Shown here in pieces: positions 25,018-34,336 of a DNA stretch of 64,000 nt. Under the pieces are notes generated by a model. The model had not been told where the DNA came from. It did no database searches and was given only the letters and a program-made list of their open reading frames with translations. Position 1 is the first letter of the stretch. The number at the start of each line of letters is the position of its first letter. The DNA is taken from contig JAHDHI010000010.1 in NCBI GenBank assembly GCA_020631395.1, positions 1 through 64,000 on the forward strand, written 5' to 3'. A program made the translations under genes and the position numbers. Source of the DNA: Bizionia sp. Lineage in GTDB: Bacteria; Bacteroidota; Bacteroidia; Flavobacteriales; Flavobacteriaceae.

Positions 25018-25022
25018 AAACG

Positions 25023-26054
25023 CTATGCGGTTACTGGGGTTTTAGACCATTCTTTAATCCATTTTGCTATAAGTGACACCCATGCAACATCAGTATTCAG
25101 ACATGGAACAGTCGTAAAGCTCTCTCCACCCATTTCGTGAAATATTTCTTCTCCTTCCATTGCAATCTCTTCTAAGGTCTCTAAACAGTCACTAACAAAT
25201 GCAGGCGTTACTATCGCCATGCTTTTCAGTCCTTTTTTTCCTAAGCGTTCAATTGTTCTATCCGTATATGGCAACAACCAAGGATCGAAGCCCAAACGGG
25301 ACTGGAATGATGTAGAATATGTTCCTTCCTTGAAATTTAATTTTTCGGCGACCAATCTCGTAACTTCATAACACTGGTGCCTATAACAAAACTCATGTGC
25401 CTTGGATGCCGTTGCACAACAACTTCCATCTATCTTGCAATGTGATTTTGTGATGTCGCTTTTACGAATGTGCCTTTCTGGAACCCCATGATATGAAAAC
25501 AACAAATGTTCATGTTCTTTTCCTTTTAAATGCCTCTGTATCGAATTCGACAATACATCTATGTACTCTGGATCGTTATAGAATGCAGGGAATGATTCAA
25601 TTTTCAAGTTCGAAAAATGCGCTTTGCGAACTTCTTCTGCCAAAACCAAAATAGTTTCTGTCGTGGCCATTGCAAATTGTGGGTACAATGGAATCAACAT
25701 TACTTCTTCCACTCCTTTGTCCACCAACTCTTGCAATCCTTTTTTTATGGTCATACTCCCATATCGCATTGCCAATGCCACGGGAAACTCCACTTGCTCT
25801 TGTACTTTCTCTTTAAGTTCTTCTGACAAGACTATCAAAGGAGAACCGTTTTCCCACCATATTTTCTTATATGCTTCAGCAGATTGTTTGGGTCTTGTAT
25901 TTAAAATGATGCCTTTAACAAGTAATGTTCTTGCCCAAAGCGGAACATCTATGACACGTTCGTCCATCAAAAATTCTCCTAGATATCTTTTAACATCTTT
26001 TGGTTCTGGACTATCTGGAGAACCTAGATTTACGAGTAACACTCCTTTTTTCAT
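25023..26054 (-). CDS. hemH: Ferrochelatase
   Basis: A 343-aa enzyme inserting Fe2+ into protoporphyrin IX to make heme. It starts KKGVLLVNLGSPDSPEPKDV. The catalytic His lies in LLFSYHGVPERH (about residue 190) and the metal-site Glu in FVSDCLETLEEIA (about 290). The segment KIDGSCCATASKAHEFCYRHQC is rich in Cys; some bacterial ferrochelatases carry 2Fe-2S clusters, but the usual cluster ligands are C-terminal, so a cluster is uncertain here. It is the first gene of hemH-hemJ. Confidence 0.92.
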   Translation of the reverse strand: MKKGVLLVNLGSPDSPEPKDVKRYLGEFLMDERVIDVPLWARTLLVKGIILNTRPKQSAEAYKKIWWENGSPLIVLSEELKEKVQEQVEFPVALAMRYGSMTIKKGLQELVDKGVEEVMLIPLYPQFAMATTETILVLAEEVRKAHFSNLKIESFPAFYNDPEYIDVLSNSIQRHLKGKEHEHLLFSYHGVPERHIRKSDITKSHCKIDGSCCATASKAHEFCYRHQCYEVTRLVAEKLNFKEGTYSTSFQSRLGFDPWLLPYTDRTIERLGKKGLKSMAIVTPAFVSDCLETLEEIAMEGEEIFHEMGGESFTTVPCLNTDVAWVSLIAKWIKEWSKTPVTA

Positions 26055-26261
26055 TGAAAATATTTTTTATTTCTACCAATTGCAGCCCAATGGGGATAGC
26101 ATTGGATAAAATCTCATCATTACTATTTTACGATTATTGAAAATCGTTGTTTTTTCAAAAAGCAAAAATACAACTCTAAATTTACAATATGCTTAAGCTT
26201 TACCTTTTGAAATATTATGCTCTTATCGATCCAAAGTTTTCTTTCAACTTGTTGAAATCGT

Positions 26262-27182
26262 CTAAACCGTAGATTGGATGTACTTTTTAGGCGTTGTTCC
26301 ATATTTTTTCTTAAACGCCGCGATGAAATGACTAGATGTACTGTATCCAACTTTCAGTCCTACCTCGTTTACGTTATGCTCCCCAGATTCCAATAATTTT
26401 CTGGCAAACTCCATCTTGTAATCGAACAAGAAACTAAACACGGAGTCTCCATAGATTTGTTTAAACCCTTCTTTTAGTTTTTTAAGGCTCAACCCTATCT
26501 CATTTGCCAATTCATTCAAGCTAGGTGGCTCGGACATCCTAGAAATAACAATGTCCTTTGCCTTCCTGATTTTTATTACGTTTGTCTCGTCCACCAAAAA
26601 GGGGCATTGTTCCGTATTCGCTTCCTCGCTTCTATTGAAATACAGACTTAACAACTCGTATGCCTTACCTTTGAAATATAGATTTTTTATGGACTGATTT
26701 AAATTGTAATTAATCAATTGGTTGAGTGCTATGGCCATTGATGGTGAAATCCGTCCATCTTTATAATATTTTTTGTCTTTGTTGTCTTCACTTAAAAATG
26801 TAATGTAATCTGCTTCTTGAGAAAACAAACCGTGAAACTTCTTAATTGAAATAAGCACGGAAATCAACCATGAATTGGCACTTGCTTCCAAATTAATAGG
26901 CAAATCCCTTTGCGGGTTGTACAACAACAACGAATGCTCTTCCAAGACGTCCAATGCATATCGTCCATTGTTAAAGCTGAACTTGCTTTCCCCCTTAACA
27001 CAAAAATGAAACTGAATGTAATTACTATCTATCTCTCTTACAATAGTTTGAGTCTCACTTGTCTCATTCTTATAAGTCAACACATAAACACCTTCGTCCA
27101 CTTTTGTCTCATTGAAAGAACCTATAGCGACATTTTTCAAGTCACCTTCTTCTGTATCTTCATTCAAGTTATTTAGATTCAT
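26262..27182 (-). CDS. AraC-family transcriptional regulator next to hemA
   Basis: A 306-aa regulator. The N-terminal part (residues 1-200) is a sensing domain without clear similarity (QFHFCVKGESKFSFNN suggests a cupin). The C-terminal AraC DNA-binding domain has two helix-turn-helices: SLNELANEIGLSLKKLKEGF and NEVGLKVGYSTSSHFIAAFKKKYG, followed by TPKKYI. It is divergent from hemA across 179 bases that hold a GCCATA-N18-TATGGC dyad. A role in controlling the heme genes is inferred from position; the ligand is unknown. Confidence 0.88.
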   Translation of the reverse strand: MNLNNLNEDTEEGDLKNVAIGSFNETKVDEGVYVLTYKNETSETQTIVREIDSNYIQFHFCVKGESKFSFNNGRYALDVLEEHSLLLYNPQRDLPINLEASANSWLISVLISIKKFHGLFSQEADYITFLSEDNKDKKYYKDGRISPSMAIALNQLINYNLNQSIKNLYFKGKAYELLSLYFNRSEEANTEQCPFLVDETNVIKIRKAKDIVISRMSEPPSLNELANEIGLSLKKLKEGFKQIYGDSVFSFLFDYKMEFARKLLESGEHNVNEVGLKVGYSTSSHFIAAFKKKYGTTPKKYIQSTV

Positions 27183-27245
27183 TCTAAACTAATTGTTTTA
27201 AAAGTATTGCTATTGCTACAAAAATAGGTATTTCTACTTGTTTTT

Positions 27246-27275
27246 GCCATAAATTGAGTGTAAAACCCATATGGC
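27246..27275. promoter_or_regulatory. GCCATA-N18-TATGGC dyad between araC-type gene and hemA
   Basis: A perfect 6-bp inverted repeat with 18-base spacing in the divergent intergenic region, 64 bases from the regulator start and about 50 bases before the hemA -7 element. Candidate operator for the AraC-type protein or another regulator. Confidence 0.35.
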
Positions 27276-27321
27276 GATACTTAAAGTTCTTCTAGCGTTA
27301 CTTTTTTTTAATTAGTAAGTA

Positions 27322-27329
27322 TACTTTTG
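27322..27329 (+). promoter_or_regulatory. TAnnTTTG promoter element of hemA
   Basis: TACTTTTG matches the Bacteroidota -7 consensus and lies 32 bases before the hemA ATG. No good -33 TTTG is visible, so an activator could be needed. Confidence 0.5.
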
Positions 27330-27361
27330 TCTCTTGTAATGATAAGCCCAGTGAATTAACA

Positions 27362-28612
27362 ATGCAACATCAAAAAAGCACATACTTCTATGCCATTGGA
27401 TTGAGCTATAAAAAGGCTGATGCAGAAATTAGAGGACACTTTAGTTTAGATGACAATGCCAAACTCACCCTATTGAATCAGGCCAAATCAAATGGCATTG
27501 AAAGCTTGATTGTGACTTCCACATGCAATAGAACAGAAATCTTTGGTTTTGCCGAACACCCTTTTCAACTCATTCAATTGCTGTGTGACAACACCAAAGG
27601 AACAGTAGAAGAATTTCGAAAGGTTGCATACATATACAAAAGCAATGATGCCATTTCACATTTGTTTCGTGTAGGCTCTGGCTTGGATAGTCAGATTTTA
27701 GGAGATTTCGAAATTATCAGTCAACTAAAAAAAAGTGCCAAACTTTCCAGGAAGCACAATTTGCTTAACTCGTTCATTGAACGCTTGGTGAATTCCGTGA
27801 TACAAGCAAGCAAGAGGATCAAGACAGAGACCGAAATATCATCGGGAGCCACATCTGTATCTTTTGCTTCAGTTCAGTACATATTAAAACAAGTTAAAAA
27901 CGTTTCGGAAAAGAACATCTTGCTTTTCGGAACTGGAAAAATAGGAAGAAACACTTGTGAAAATTTGGTGAAGCATACCAAAAACGAACACATTACATTA
28001 ATTAACAGAACAAAGGACAAAGCTGAGGCCATTGCAGGAAAATTCAATCTATTGGTCAAGGATTATTCGGATTTGCAGGAAGAGATCAATACTTCGGACA
28101 TTCTAATCGTTGCAACTGGAGCTCAAAATCCTACAGTCGACAAATATTTGATTCAGTCTACAAAGAAGTTGCTTATCTTGGATTTATCCATTCCGAAGAA
28201 CGTAAATGAGAACGTCTCTGATTTGGACAATGTGACCTTGATACATTTAGATGATTTGTCACAAATCACAGATGAAACATTAGAAAACAGAAAAGCTCAC
28301 ATTCCATTGGCTGAAAACATCATTGAGGAAGTGAAAGCCGAATTCAATGGTTGGTTGGAAACACGAAAATTCGCTCCAACCATAAAAGCTTTAAAGCATA
28401 AGCTACTTGATTTCAAAACTGCAGAATTGGATACGCAACGAAAGAAAATATCCAATTTCAATGAAGAGCAAGCAGAATTGATCAGCAACAACATCATCCA
28501 AAAAATAACCAATCACTTTGCTCATCACCTAAAAGACGACAATATCTCAACCAACGACAGTCTTGAGCTCATAAAAAAAGTGTTTCAGTTAGAACAAACA
28601 AAAAATGTCTAA
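27362..28612 (+). CDS. hemA: Glutamyl-tRNA reductase
   Basis: A 416-aa enzyme that reduces glutamyl-tRNA(Glu) to glutamate-1-semialdehyde with NADPH, the first committed step of C5-pathway heme synthesis. The catalytic Cys is in IVTSTCNRTEIFG (about residue 54), followed by VGSGLDSQILGDFEI. The NADPH-binding domain has LLFGTGKIGRNTCENL (about 190), and a C-terminal helical dimerisation domain ends the protein. Its last 8 bases overlap the start of hemC-hemD. hemL, the next enzyme, is not in the window. Confidence 0.94.
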   Translation: MQHQKSTYFYAIGLSYKKADAEIRGHFSLDDNAKLTLLNQAKSNGIESLIVTSTCNRTEIFGFAEHPFQLIQLLCDNTKGTVEEFRKVAYIYKSNDAISHLFRVGSGLDSQILGDFEIISQLKKSAKLSRKHNLLNSFIERLVNSVIQASKRIKTETEISSGATSVSFASVQYILKQVKNVSEKNILLFGTGKIGRNTCENLVKHTKNEHITLINRTKDKAEAIAGKFNLLVKDYSDLQEEINTSDILIVATGAQNPTVDKYLIQSTKKLLILDLSIPKNVNENVSDLDNVTLIHLDDLSQITDETLENRKAHIPLAENIIEEVKAEFNGWLETRKFAPTIKALKHKLLDFKTAELDTQRKKISNFNEEQAELISNNIIQKITNHFAHHLKDDNISTNDSLELIKKVFQLEQTKNV

Positions 28613-30188
28613 AACAATTAGAATTGGTACTCGCGATAGTGAGTTGGCCTTATGGCAAGCCACCATAGTACAAAAGCAATTAGAACACTTAGGTCATAAG
28701 TCCGTATTGGTTCCCGTAAAGTCCACGGGAGACGTCGTACTCGACAAACCACTATACGAACTTGGGATTACTGGGATTTTCACCAGAACCTTGGACATCG
28801 CCATGCTAAACAACGACATTGACATAGCCGTACATTCTTTAAAAGACGTACCGACACTATTGCCCAAGGGCATAGTGCAAGCTGCCGTCATCAAACGTGG
28901 AAATGTAAGGGATACGCTGGTTTACAAGGAAAACGAAGAGTTTTTAGGGGCACGAGAAGGCATTGTTGCAACAAGTAGCTTGCGTCGTCGTGCACAGTGG
29001 TTGAATCGTTTCCCGACACATACGATACAAGACATTCGTGGCAATGTAAATACACGTCTGCAAAAACTTGAAGATAGCGAAGTTTGGAACGGTGCCATTT
29101 TTGCAGCCGCTGGTTTGGGAAGACTAGACCTTAGACCTGAAGAAGCCATAAACTTGGATTGGATGGTTCCTGCCCCAGGTCAAGGAACCATAATGGTCAC
29201 AGCTATAGAAGAAGATGAGGAAGTATTGGCTATATGCAAGGAAATAAACCATGAGGAAACAGAAATTTGCACAACCATAGAACGCACATTCTTAAACAGG
29301 CTGGAAGGCGGTTGTACTGCGCCAATAGGCGCATTGGCATTTATAAAAGATGAAGAAATTCACTTCCATGGTATTCTCTTGAGTCCAGATGGCACGAAAA
29401 AAATTGAGATAAAGAGAAGCAAGAAACTAGGAGAACACAATGATTTAGCCATTTTTTCAGCCGATTACATCATTGAAAAAGGCGGGAAACGCCTAATGGA
29501 CAAAATCAAGAATTCGCATAGAAAGACCAATGTCTATTCCACGAAATCACTTACCGAAGACCAACGTTTGCTTTTCCACGAAAAAGTGGTAGTAGAAAGT
29601 GGCGATTTCATAAAGATAAGCTCGAATAGGATTCACCCTCGTCATTTGAAAAATGAAATTCAGAATGTAGTGATCACCAGTAAGAATGCTGTTGAATCTC
29701 TAATTACAAACTATTCGGCAATAGAATTGCAATTCAAGAACATTTACTGTGTCGGACGTCGTACAAAACGTTTGATAGAAAACAAAATAGGTTCTGTCTT
29801 GCATTCTGAAAAAAATGCAAAAAAACTTGCCGAATACCTGGTGGAGTATATGGAAGGAAGTGAAGTAACTTATTTCTGTAGCGACTTGAGGTTGGACGAT
29901 CTGCCTACCGTTCTTTTGGAAAACAACATAAAAGTCAACGAGATCGAAGCTTACCAAACCAAGTTTGATGCAGTAAAAATCGACGATGACATAGAAGGAG
30001 TAATGTTTTACAGCCCATCTACAGTAAAAAGCTACAAACAAGAAAACAACGTTAGCAATGGGATGATCGCTTTTTGCATTGGGGAAACAACAGCCAAAGA
30101 AGCAAGGAAACACTTTAAAGACATAAGGATTGCAAAGTTGCCAACAGTAGAAAGCGTAATCGAGCTAGTTAACGAACATTACGTTTAA
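28605..30188 (+). CDS. hemC: HemC-HemD fusion: hydroxymethylbilane synthase / uroporphyrinogen-III synthase
   Basis: A 527-aa bifunctional protein. Residues 1 to about 300 are porphobilinogen deaminase: [35 protein letters not shown] and the dipyrromethane-binding Cys in [13 protein letters not shown] (about residue 233). Residues about 310-527 are HemD-like: [24 protein letters not shown] and [13 protein letters not shown]. HemC makes the linear tetrapyrrole and HemD closes and inverts it to uroporphyrinogen III. The fusion puts both steps in one chain and is known in Bacteroidota. It is translationally coupled to hemA by an 8-base overlap. Confidence 0.93.
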   Translation: MSKTIRIGTRDSELALWQATIVQKQLEHLGHKSVLVPVKSTGDVVLDKPLYELGITGIFTRTLDIAMLNNDIDIAVHSLKDVPTLLPKGIVQAAVIKRGNVRDTLVYKENEEFLGAREGIVATSSLRRRAQWLNRFPTHTIQDIRGNVNTRLQKLEDSEVWNGAIFAAAGLGRLDLRPEEAINLDWMVPAPGQGTIMVTAIEEDEEVLAICKEINHEETEICTTIERTFLNRLEGGCTAPIGALAFIKDEEIHFHGILLSPDGTKKIEIKRSKKLGEHNDLAIFSADYIIEKGGKRLMDKIKNSHRKTNVYSTKSLTEDQRLLFHEKVVVESGDFIKISSNRIHPRHLKNEIQNVVITSKNAVESLITNYSAIELQFKNIYCVGRRTKRLIENKIGSVLHSEKNAKKLAEYLVEYMEGSEVTYFCSDLRLDDLPTVLLENNIKVNEIEAYQTKFDAVKIDDDIEGVMFYSPSTVKSYKQENNVSNGMIAFCIGETTAKEARKHFKDIRIAKLPTVESVIELVNEHYV

Positions 30189-30216
30189 TTGTCAACAAGA
30201 AATCAAAAAGCCAGAT

Positions 30217-31242
30217 ATGATTAAAAACGATTTATTTTTAAGAGCATTAAAGGGAGAAACCGTAGAACGTCCTCCAGTATGGATGATGCGTCAAGCTGGA
30301 AGATACCTTCCAGAATTCATGGAAATCAAAGCAAAATATGATTTCTTCACACGTTGTCAAACACCAGAATTAGCAAGTGAAATCACTGTACAACCCATTC
30401 GTCGTTATGGTATGGATGCTGCAATTTTGTTCTCTGACATTTTAGTGATTCCTCAAGCGATGAACATAGAGGTGCAAATGAAACCCAACTTTGGCCCATA
30501 TTTACCCAAACCGGTACGCTCTCAAAAAGATGTCGACAATGTAATTGTTCCTGATGTAACAGAGGCTTTGGATTATGTTTACCAAGCCATAAAAGCCACC
30601 AAGGAAAAACTCAATGACGAAATTCCATTGATAGGTTTTGCTGGATCGCCATGGACGATTTTATGCTATTGCGTACAAGGACAAGGCAGCAAGAATTTTG
30701 ACAAAGCCAAGGAATTCTGTTTTACAAACCCAGTAGCCGCACACCAATTGTTGCAAAAGATAACAGATACGACCATTGCATATCTCAAGGAAAAAGTAAA
30801 AGCTGGAGTTAACGCAGTACAAGTTTTCGATTCCTGGGGAGGTATGTTGTCTCCCGTGGATTATCAGGAATTCTCTTGGAAATACATTCAACAAATCATA
30901 GACGCCTTAAAAGACCATGCACCTGTCATTGCATTTGGCAAAGGGTGTTGGTTTGCTTTGAACGAAATGTCAAAATCTGGAGCAGCGGCTTTAGGTATAG
31001 ACTGGACGTGTTCTGCTAGAAATGCACGTTACTTGACAGGCGGAAACATAACTCTTCAAGGTAATTTTGACCCGACACGTCTATTTTCTCCACCATCTGA
31101 AATAAAGAAAATGGTGCACCAAATGATTGATGAGTTTGGAAAAGACAAATACATTGTAAATCTTGGACATGGTATCTTGCCAAATATCCCATTGGACAAT
31201 GCCAAGGCATTTATAGATGCCGTAAAAGAATACAAGGGATAG
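30217..31242 (+). CDS. hemE: Uroporphyrinogen decarboxylase
   Basis: A 341-aa enzyme that decarboxylates the four acetate side chains of uroporphyrinogen III to give coproporphyrinogen III. Family signatures are visible: [17 protein letters not shown] (about residues 19-35, including the substrate-binding Arg), [11 protein letters not shown] (Asp) and [16 protein letters not shown], with the C-terminal [18 protein letters not shown]. It follows hemC-hemD by 28 bases. Confidence 0.95.
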   Translation: MIKNDLFLRALKGETVERPPVWMMRQAGRYLPEFMEIKAKYDFFTRCQTPELASEITVQPIRRYGMDAAILFSDILVIPQAMNIEVQMKPNFGPYLPKPVRSQKDVDNVIVPDVTEALDYVYQAIKATKEKLNDEIPLIGFAGSPWTILCYCVQGQGSKNFDKAKEFCFTNPVAAHQLLQKITDTTIAYLKEKVKAGVNAVQVFDSWGGMLSPVDYQEFSWKYIQQIIDALKDHAPVIAFGKGCWFALNEMSKSGAAALGIDWTCSARNARYLTGGNITLQGNFDPTRLFSPPSEIKKMVHQMIDEFGKDKYIVNLGHGILPNIPLDNAKAFIDAVKEYKG

Positions 31243-31328
31243 CATTCGTCCTAGATTCTGTCTTTTGTTTTGTAACATATAATTGGTTTTTGCGTCTTTT
31301 AAGCAGCATTTAACCTAAAACCCAACAG

Positions 31329-32099
31329 ATGATAAAGAACATTCTCAAAGGTATAAAAGCATATACGGGAGCATTTGCGTTGATGTCCAAATTGAGGCTT
31401 TGGAAATTCTTTTTGATTCCAATTGTGATCAGTCTAATAACTGCTACGATAATTGGGGTTACCGCCTATGGTCTATCTGACAACATTGGAGAATTCATTG
31501 CCAGAATTTGGCCTTGGGAAACAGGAAAGGAAACATTTACATCCATATCCAGTTTTATTGGTGGAGCAGTAGTTCTCGTTATAGGTTTCATACTTTACAA
31601 ACACATAGTGATGGCTTTGTCCGCACCGTTCATGAGTCCCGTATCCGAAAAGATAGAAGCTCATTTAACCGGTAATGGAAACCACAAACACAGGACTACT
31701 TCTTTCAAAGAACAATTGTGGAGAGGCATTAGAATCAATATTAGAAACCTATCCAAGGAGATCTTGTTTACAATACCAATCTTGATTATTAGTTTCATTC
31801 CCCTCGTAGGGATATTTTCTTCAATTCTTCTCTTTTTGATCCAAGCTTATTATGCTGGTTTCGGTAATATGGATTATACCCTAGAACGTCATTTCAAATA
31901 CAAGGAGAGCATTTTGTTCGTTAGAAAAAATCGAGGAATAGCCATTGGAAATGGCATTGTGTTCATGTTGTTCCTGTTGATTCCTATAATAGGAATCATA
32001 ATTGTATTGCCCCTTTCGGTCACTGCGGCCACATTAAAAACAGTAGAATTGTTAAAAACAGAAGACAAATTAATTTCCACCAATCAAATTGTAAAATGA
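31329..32099 (+). CDS. EI24-domain (CysZ-like) membrane protein
   Basis: A 256-aa inner-membrane protein with about four long hydrophobic segments (WKFFLIPIVISLITATIIGV, FIGGAVVLVIGFILYKHIVM, ILFTIPILIISFIPLVGIFS and GIVFMLFLLIPIIGIIIVLP). APFMSPVSEKIEAHLTGNG and YYAGFGNMDYTLER are typical of the EI24/CysZ family, whose bacterial members include sulfate permease CysZ. The substrate here is unknown. Its stop overlaps the following GNAT gene by 4 bases. Whether it serves heme synthesis is unclear. Confidence 0.82.
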   Translation: MIKNILKGIKAYTGAFALMSKLRLWKFFLIPIVISLITATIIGVTAYGLSDNIGEFIARIWPWETGKETFTSISSFIGGAVVLVIGFILYKHIVMALSAPFMSPVSEKIEAHLTGNGNHKHRTTSFKEQLWRGIRINIRNLSKEILFTIPILIISFIPLVGIFSSILLFLIQAYYAGFGNMDYTLERHFKYKESILFVRKNRGIAIGNGIVFMLFLLIPIIGIIIVLPLSVTAATLKTVELLKTEDKLISTNQIVK

Positions 32100-32629
32100 T
32101 AGCATCCTTTAACGGATTTCATATTGACTCCATTAAACTGGAAGATTCCAAAAGCATCAATGTGCTCATGGTTTCCAATGCAGATCGTTTCAAACGATAT
32201 TTCCCTGGGACATTGGCTCAAAACTTGACTGAGGAACTTTCAGAGGCTTTTGCCAAAACCAAGGTTGCCCAGTTTCAAAACAAGGAAGAATATCTATTCA
32301 CCATAAAAGAAGAGACGAGTGGGCACATCATTGGTTTGGTGTACATAAAGGAATTGGACTGGGTAAAAAAACAAGGTGAATTAGCCTATTGCATGGATGT
32401 TGATTATGGAGGTAAAGGAATTGTCTGCAAATCGGTAAAAGCACTTTCCGATCATGCATTTGAAAGTTTAGGCCTTGAAACACTCCAAATCATAGTACAC
32501 AAGGACAACATCCCAAGTGTAAAAGTTGCCTCGAACAACAATTTCAAGTGGATTGAAACATTGTCAAACGAATTTACTCCAACTGGAGAACGTCCTTTGG
32601 ACATGGAGTTGTACGAACTATATAAATAA
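32096..32629 (+). CDS. GNAT-family N-acetyltransferase
   Basis: A 177-aa GNAT fold, RimJ/RimL-like: DSIKLEDSKSINVLMVSNADRFKRYFPGTLAQNLT, GHIIGLVYIKELDWVKKQGELAYCMDVDYGGKGIV (acetyl-CoA-binding turn as GKG) and LETLQIIVHKDNIPSVKVASNNNFKW. Such enzymes acetylate protein N-termini or small amines. Overlapped by 4 bases with the EI24 gene and followed by the tautomerase gene 6 bases later. Substrate unknown. Confidence 0.86.
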   Translation: MIASFNGFHIDSIKLEDSKSINVLMVSNADRFKRYFPGTLAQNLTEELSEAFAKTKVAQFQNKEEYLFTIKEETSGHIIGLVYIKELDWVKKQGELAYCMDVDYGGKGIVCKSVKALSDHAFESLGLETLQIIVHKDNIPSVKVASNNNFKWIETLSNEFTPTGERPLDMELYELYK

Positions 32630-32635
32630 GAACAT

Positions 32636-32983
32636 ATGCCACACTTTGTAATAGATTGCTCAGAACCCATACTGGAATTGGTAGATCCCAACACAATATT
32701 GAACACGATTCATCAGGTCGCCGTAGCTTCGACATTATTTACCGAAGCAGATATAAAAGTGCGTTTGAACCCTTTTGAGGAGCACTATCTAGTTGGAGGA
32801 AAAAAAGATGATTTCATACACGTGTTTGCCAATATCATGGAAGGGAGAACGGCGGAACAGAAAGCTAACCTTTCAGCATTGATGGTAAGCAAATTGAAAT
32901 CGCTATTTCCAAATGTCCCCATCATTTCAATAAACGTCAGGGATTTTGAAAAGGCAACATATTGCAACAAAACAATGATTTGA
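32636..32983 (+). CDS. CHMI-like tautomerase (5-carboxymethyl-2-hydroxymuconate isomerase family)
   Basis: A 115-aa protein of the tautomerase superfamily. It begins MPHFVIDCSEPI, so Pro2 becomes the N-terminal catalytic base after Met removal. EEHYLVGGKKDDFIHVFANIMEGRTAEQKANL is characteristic of the HpaF/CHMI family. HpaF acts in homoprotocatechuate breakdown, but no other gene of that pathway is present, so the true substrate is uncertain. Confidence 0.83.
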   Translation: MPHFVIDCSEPILELVDPNTILNTIHQVAVASTLFTEADIKVRLNPFEEHYLVGGKKDDFIHVFANIMEGRTAEQKANLSALMVSKLKSLFPNVPIISINVRDFEKATYCNKTMI

Positions 32984-33010
32984 CACCATAATTTTTCATT
33001 TTAAACATTG

Positions 33011-33919
33011 ATGACCATGAAAGACAAGTTCTTCAACTACATACACGAGTTACAAGACACCATTACTTCAAAATTTGAAGCCATAGATGGCAAAGCCAAG
33101 TTCAAAGAAGACATATGGAAACGCCCCGAAGGTGGTGGTGGAAGGACACGTGTCATTGAAAATGGGAACGTCATTGAAAAAGGTGGTGTAAACATTTCTG
33201 GTGTGCACGGAAAACTACCGGACACAATGCAAAAATACTTTGGTGTCGAAGATGCCGATTTCTTTGCTTGTGGACTAAGTCTGGTGATACATCCCAAAAA
33301 CCCAATGGTTCCAACTGTACATGCCAATTGGCGATATTTTGAAATGTATGACAAAGATGGAAACATAGTGGATCAATGGTTTGGTGGCGGACAAGACCTG
33401 ACACCTTATTACCTGTTCGATGAAGATGCCACCCACTTTCACCAAATCTGCAAAACGACTTGCGACAAGCACAACCCTGAATTCTACCCGAAGTACAAGG
33501 CACGCTGCGATGAGTACTTTTACAATTCGCATAGAAACGAAGGCAGAGGTGTAGGAGGATTGTTCTTTGACTATTGCAAGACTACGGAAGACATGTCCAT
33601 GGTAAATTGGTACGACTTCGTTACCGATGTCGGCAATAGCTTCTTGGAAGCCTACACTCCAATAATGGAAAAACGAAAGGATTTGGACTACTCTGAAACA
33701 CAACGCAATTGGCAAGAAATTCGTCGTGGTCGTTATGTGGAATTCAACCTGGTGCACGACAAAGGCACACTTTTCGGATTAAAGACAAACGGAAGGATAG
33801 AAAGCATCTTAATGAGTTTGCCTCCACACGTGCAATGGATCTATGACCATCACCCCGAAGCCGGAAGTGAAGAAGAACGATTGATTAAAATATTGCAGAA
33901 TCCTATCAATTGGATATAA
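33011..33919 (+). CDS. hemF: Oxygen-dependent coproporphyrinogen-III oxidase
   Basis: A roughly 302-aa enzyme that converts coproporphyrinogen III to protoporphyrinogen IX using O2. It shows GGGGRTRVIENGNVIEKGGVN, HANWRYFEMYD, FGGGQDLTPYYLFDEDATHFH and GVGGLFFDY, all typical of HemF. Its aerobic mechanism fits with HemJ encoded nearby. The start is ATG at 33011, although TTG at 33008 and ATG at 33017 are also in frame. Confidence 0.94.
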   Translation: MTMKDKFFNYIHELQDTITSKFEAIDGKAKFKEDIWKRPEGGGGRTRVIENGNVIEKGGVNISGVHGKLPDTMQKYFGVEDADFFACGLSLVIHPKNPMVPTVHANWRYFEMYDKDGNIVDQWFGGGQDLTPYYLFDEDATHFHQICKTTCDKHNPEFYPKYKARCDEYFYNSHRNEGRGVGGLFFDYCKTTEDMSMVNWYDFVTDVGNSFLEAYTPIMEKRKDLDYSETQRNWQEIRRGRYVEFNLVHDKGTLFGLKTNGRIESILMSLPPHVQWIYDHHPEAGSEEERLIKILQNPINWI

Positions 33920-33929
33920 CAAGGGTACA

Positions 33930-34316
33930 ATGAATTGTCACTGCGGAAATAAAGAAACCTATTCCAATTGTTGTAAAAAAGCTCATTTGGACATTGCCAA
34001 TGCAAAAACTGCAGAACAATTGATGCGATCCAGATATAGCGCATTCGCATTGGCAGATGGAAATTATCTGATGCAAAGCCATCACTCGTCTACACGACCA
34101 ACAAAAGAGAAAAAATCCATTGTAAAATGGGCGAAGTCCGTACAATGGATAAAATTGGAAATTGAGGAAACCTACAAAGGGTTGGAAAACGACACTGAAG
34201 GTACGGTGACATTCAATGCTTATTTTTACGAAAAAGGGAAAGTCGACGTCATTCATGAAAAATCGGCCTTTGCAAAAGAGAACGGCCTGTGGATGTACTT
34301 GGGATTAAGTAAGTAA
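33930..34316 (+). CDS. YchJ-family SEC-C-like zinc-motif protein
   Basis: A 128-aa protein. The N-terminal Cys-rich motif CHCGNKETYSNCC is the SEC-C-type zinc site, and AEQLMRSRYSAFALADGNYLMQSHHSSTRP is the YchJ signature. The body is a cystatin- or NTF2-like fold (VKWAKSVQWIKLEIEE, VTFNAYFYEKGKVDVIHEKSAF). The family's function is unknown. It begins 10 bases after the hemF stop. Confidence 0.85.
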   Translation: MNCHCGNKETYSNCCKKAHLDIANAKTAEQLMRSRYSAFALADGNYLMQSHHSSTRPTKEKKSIVKWAKSVQWIKLEIEETYKGLENDTEGTVTFNAYFYEKGKVDVIHEKSAFAKENGLWMYLGLSK

Positions 34317-34336
34317 ATAAAATACAAATCAAAAAT

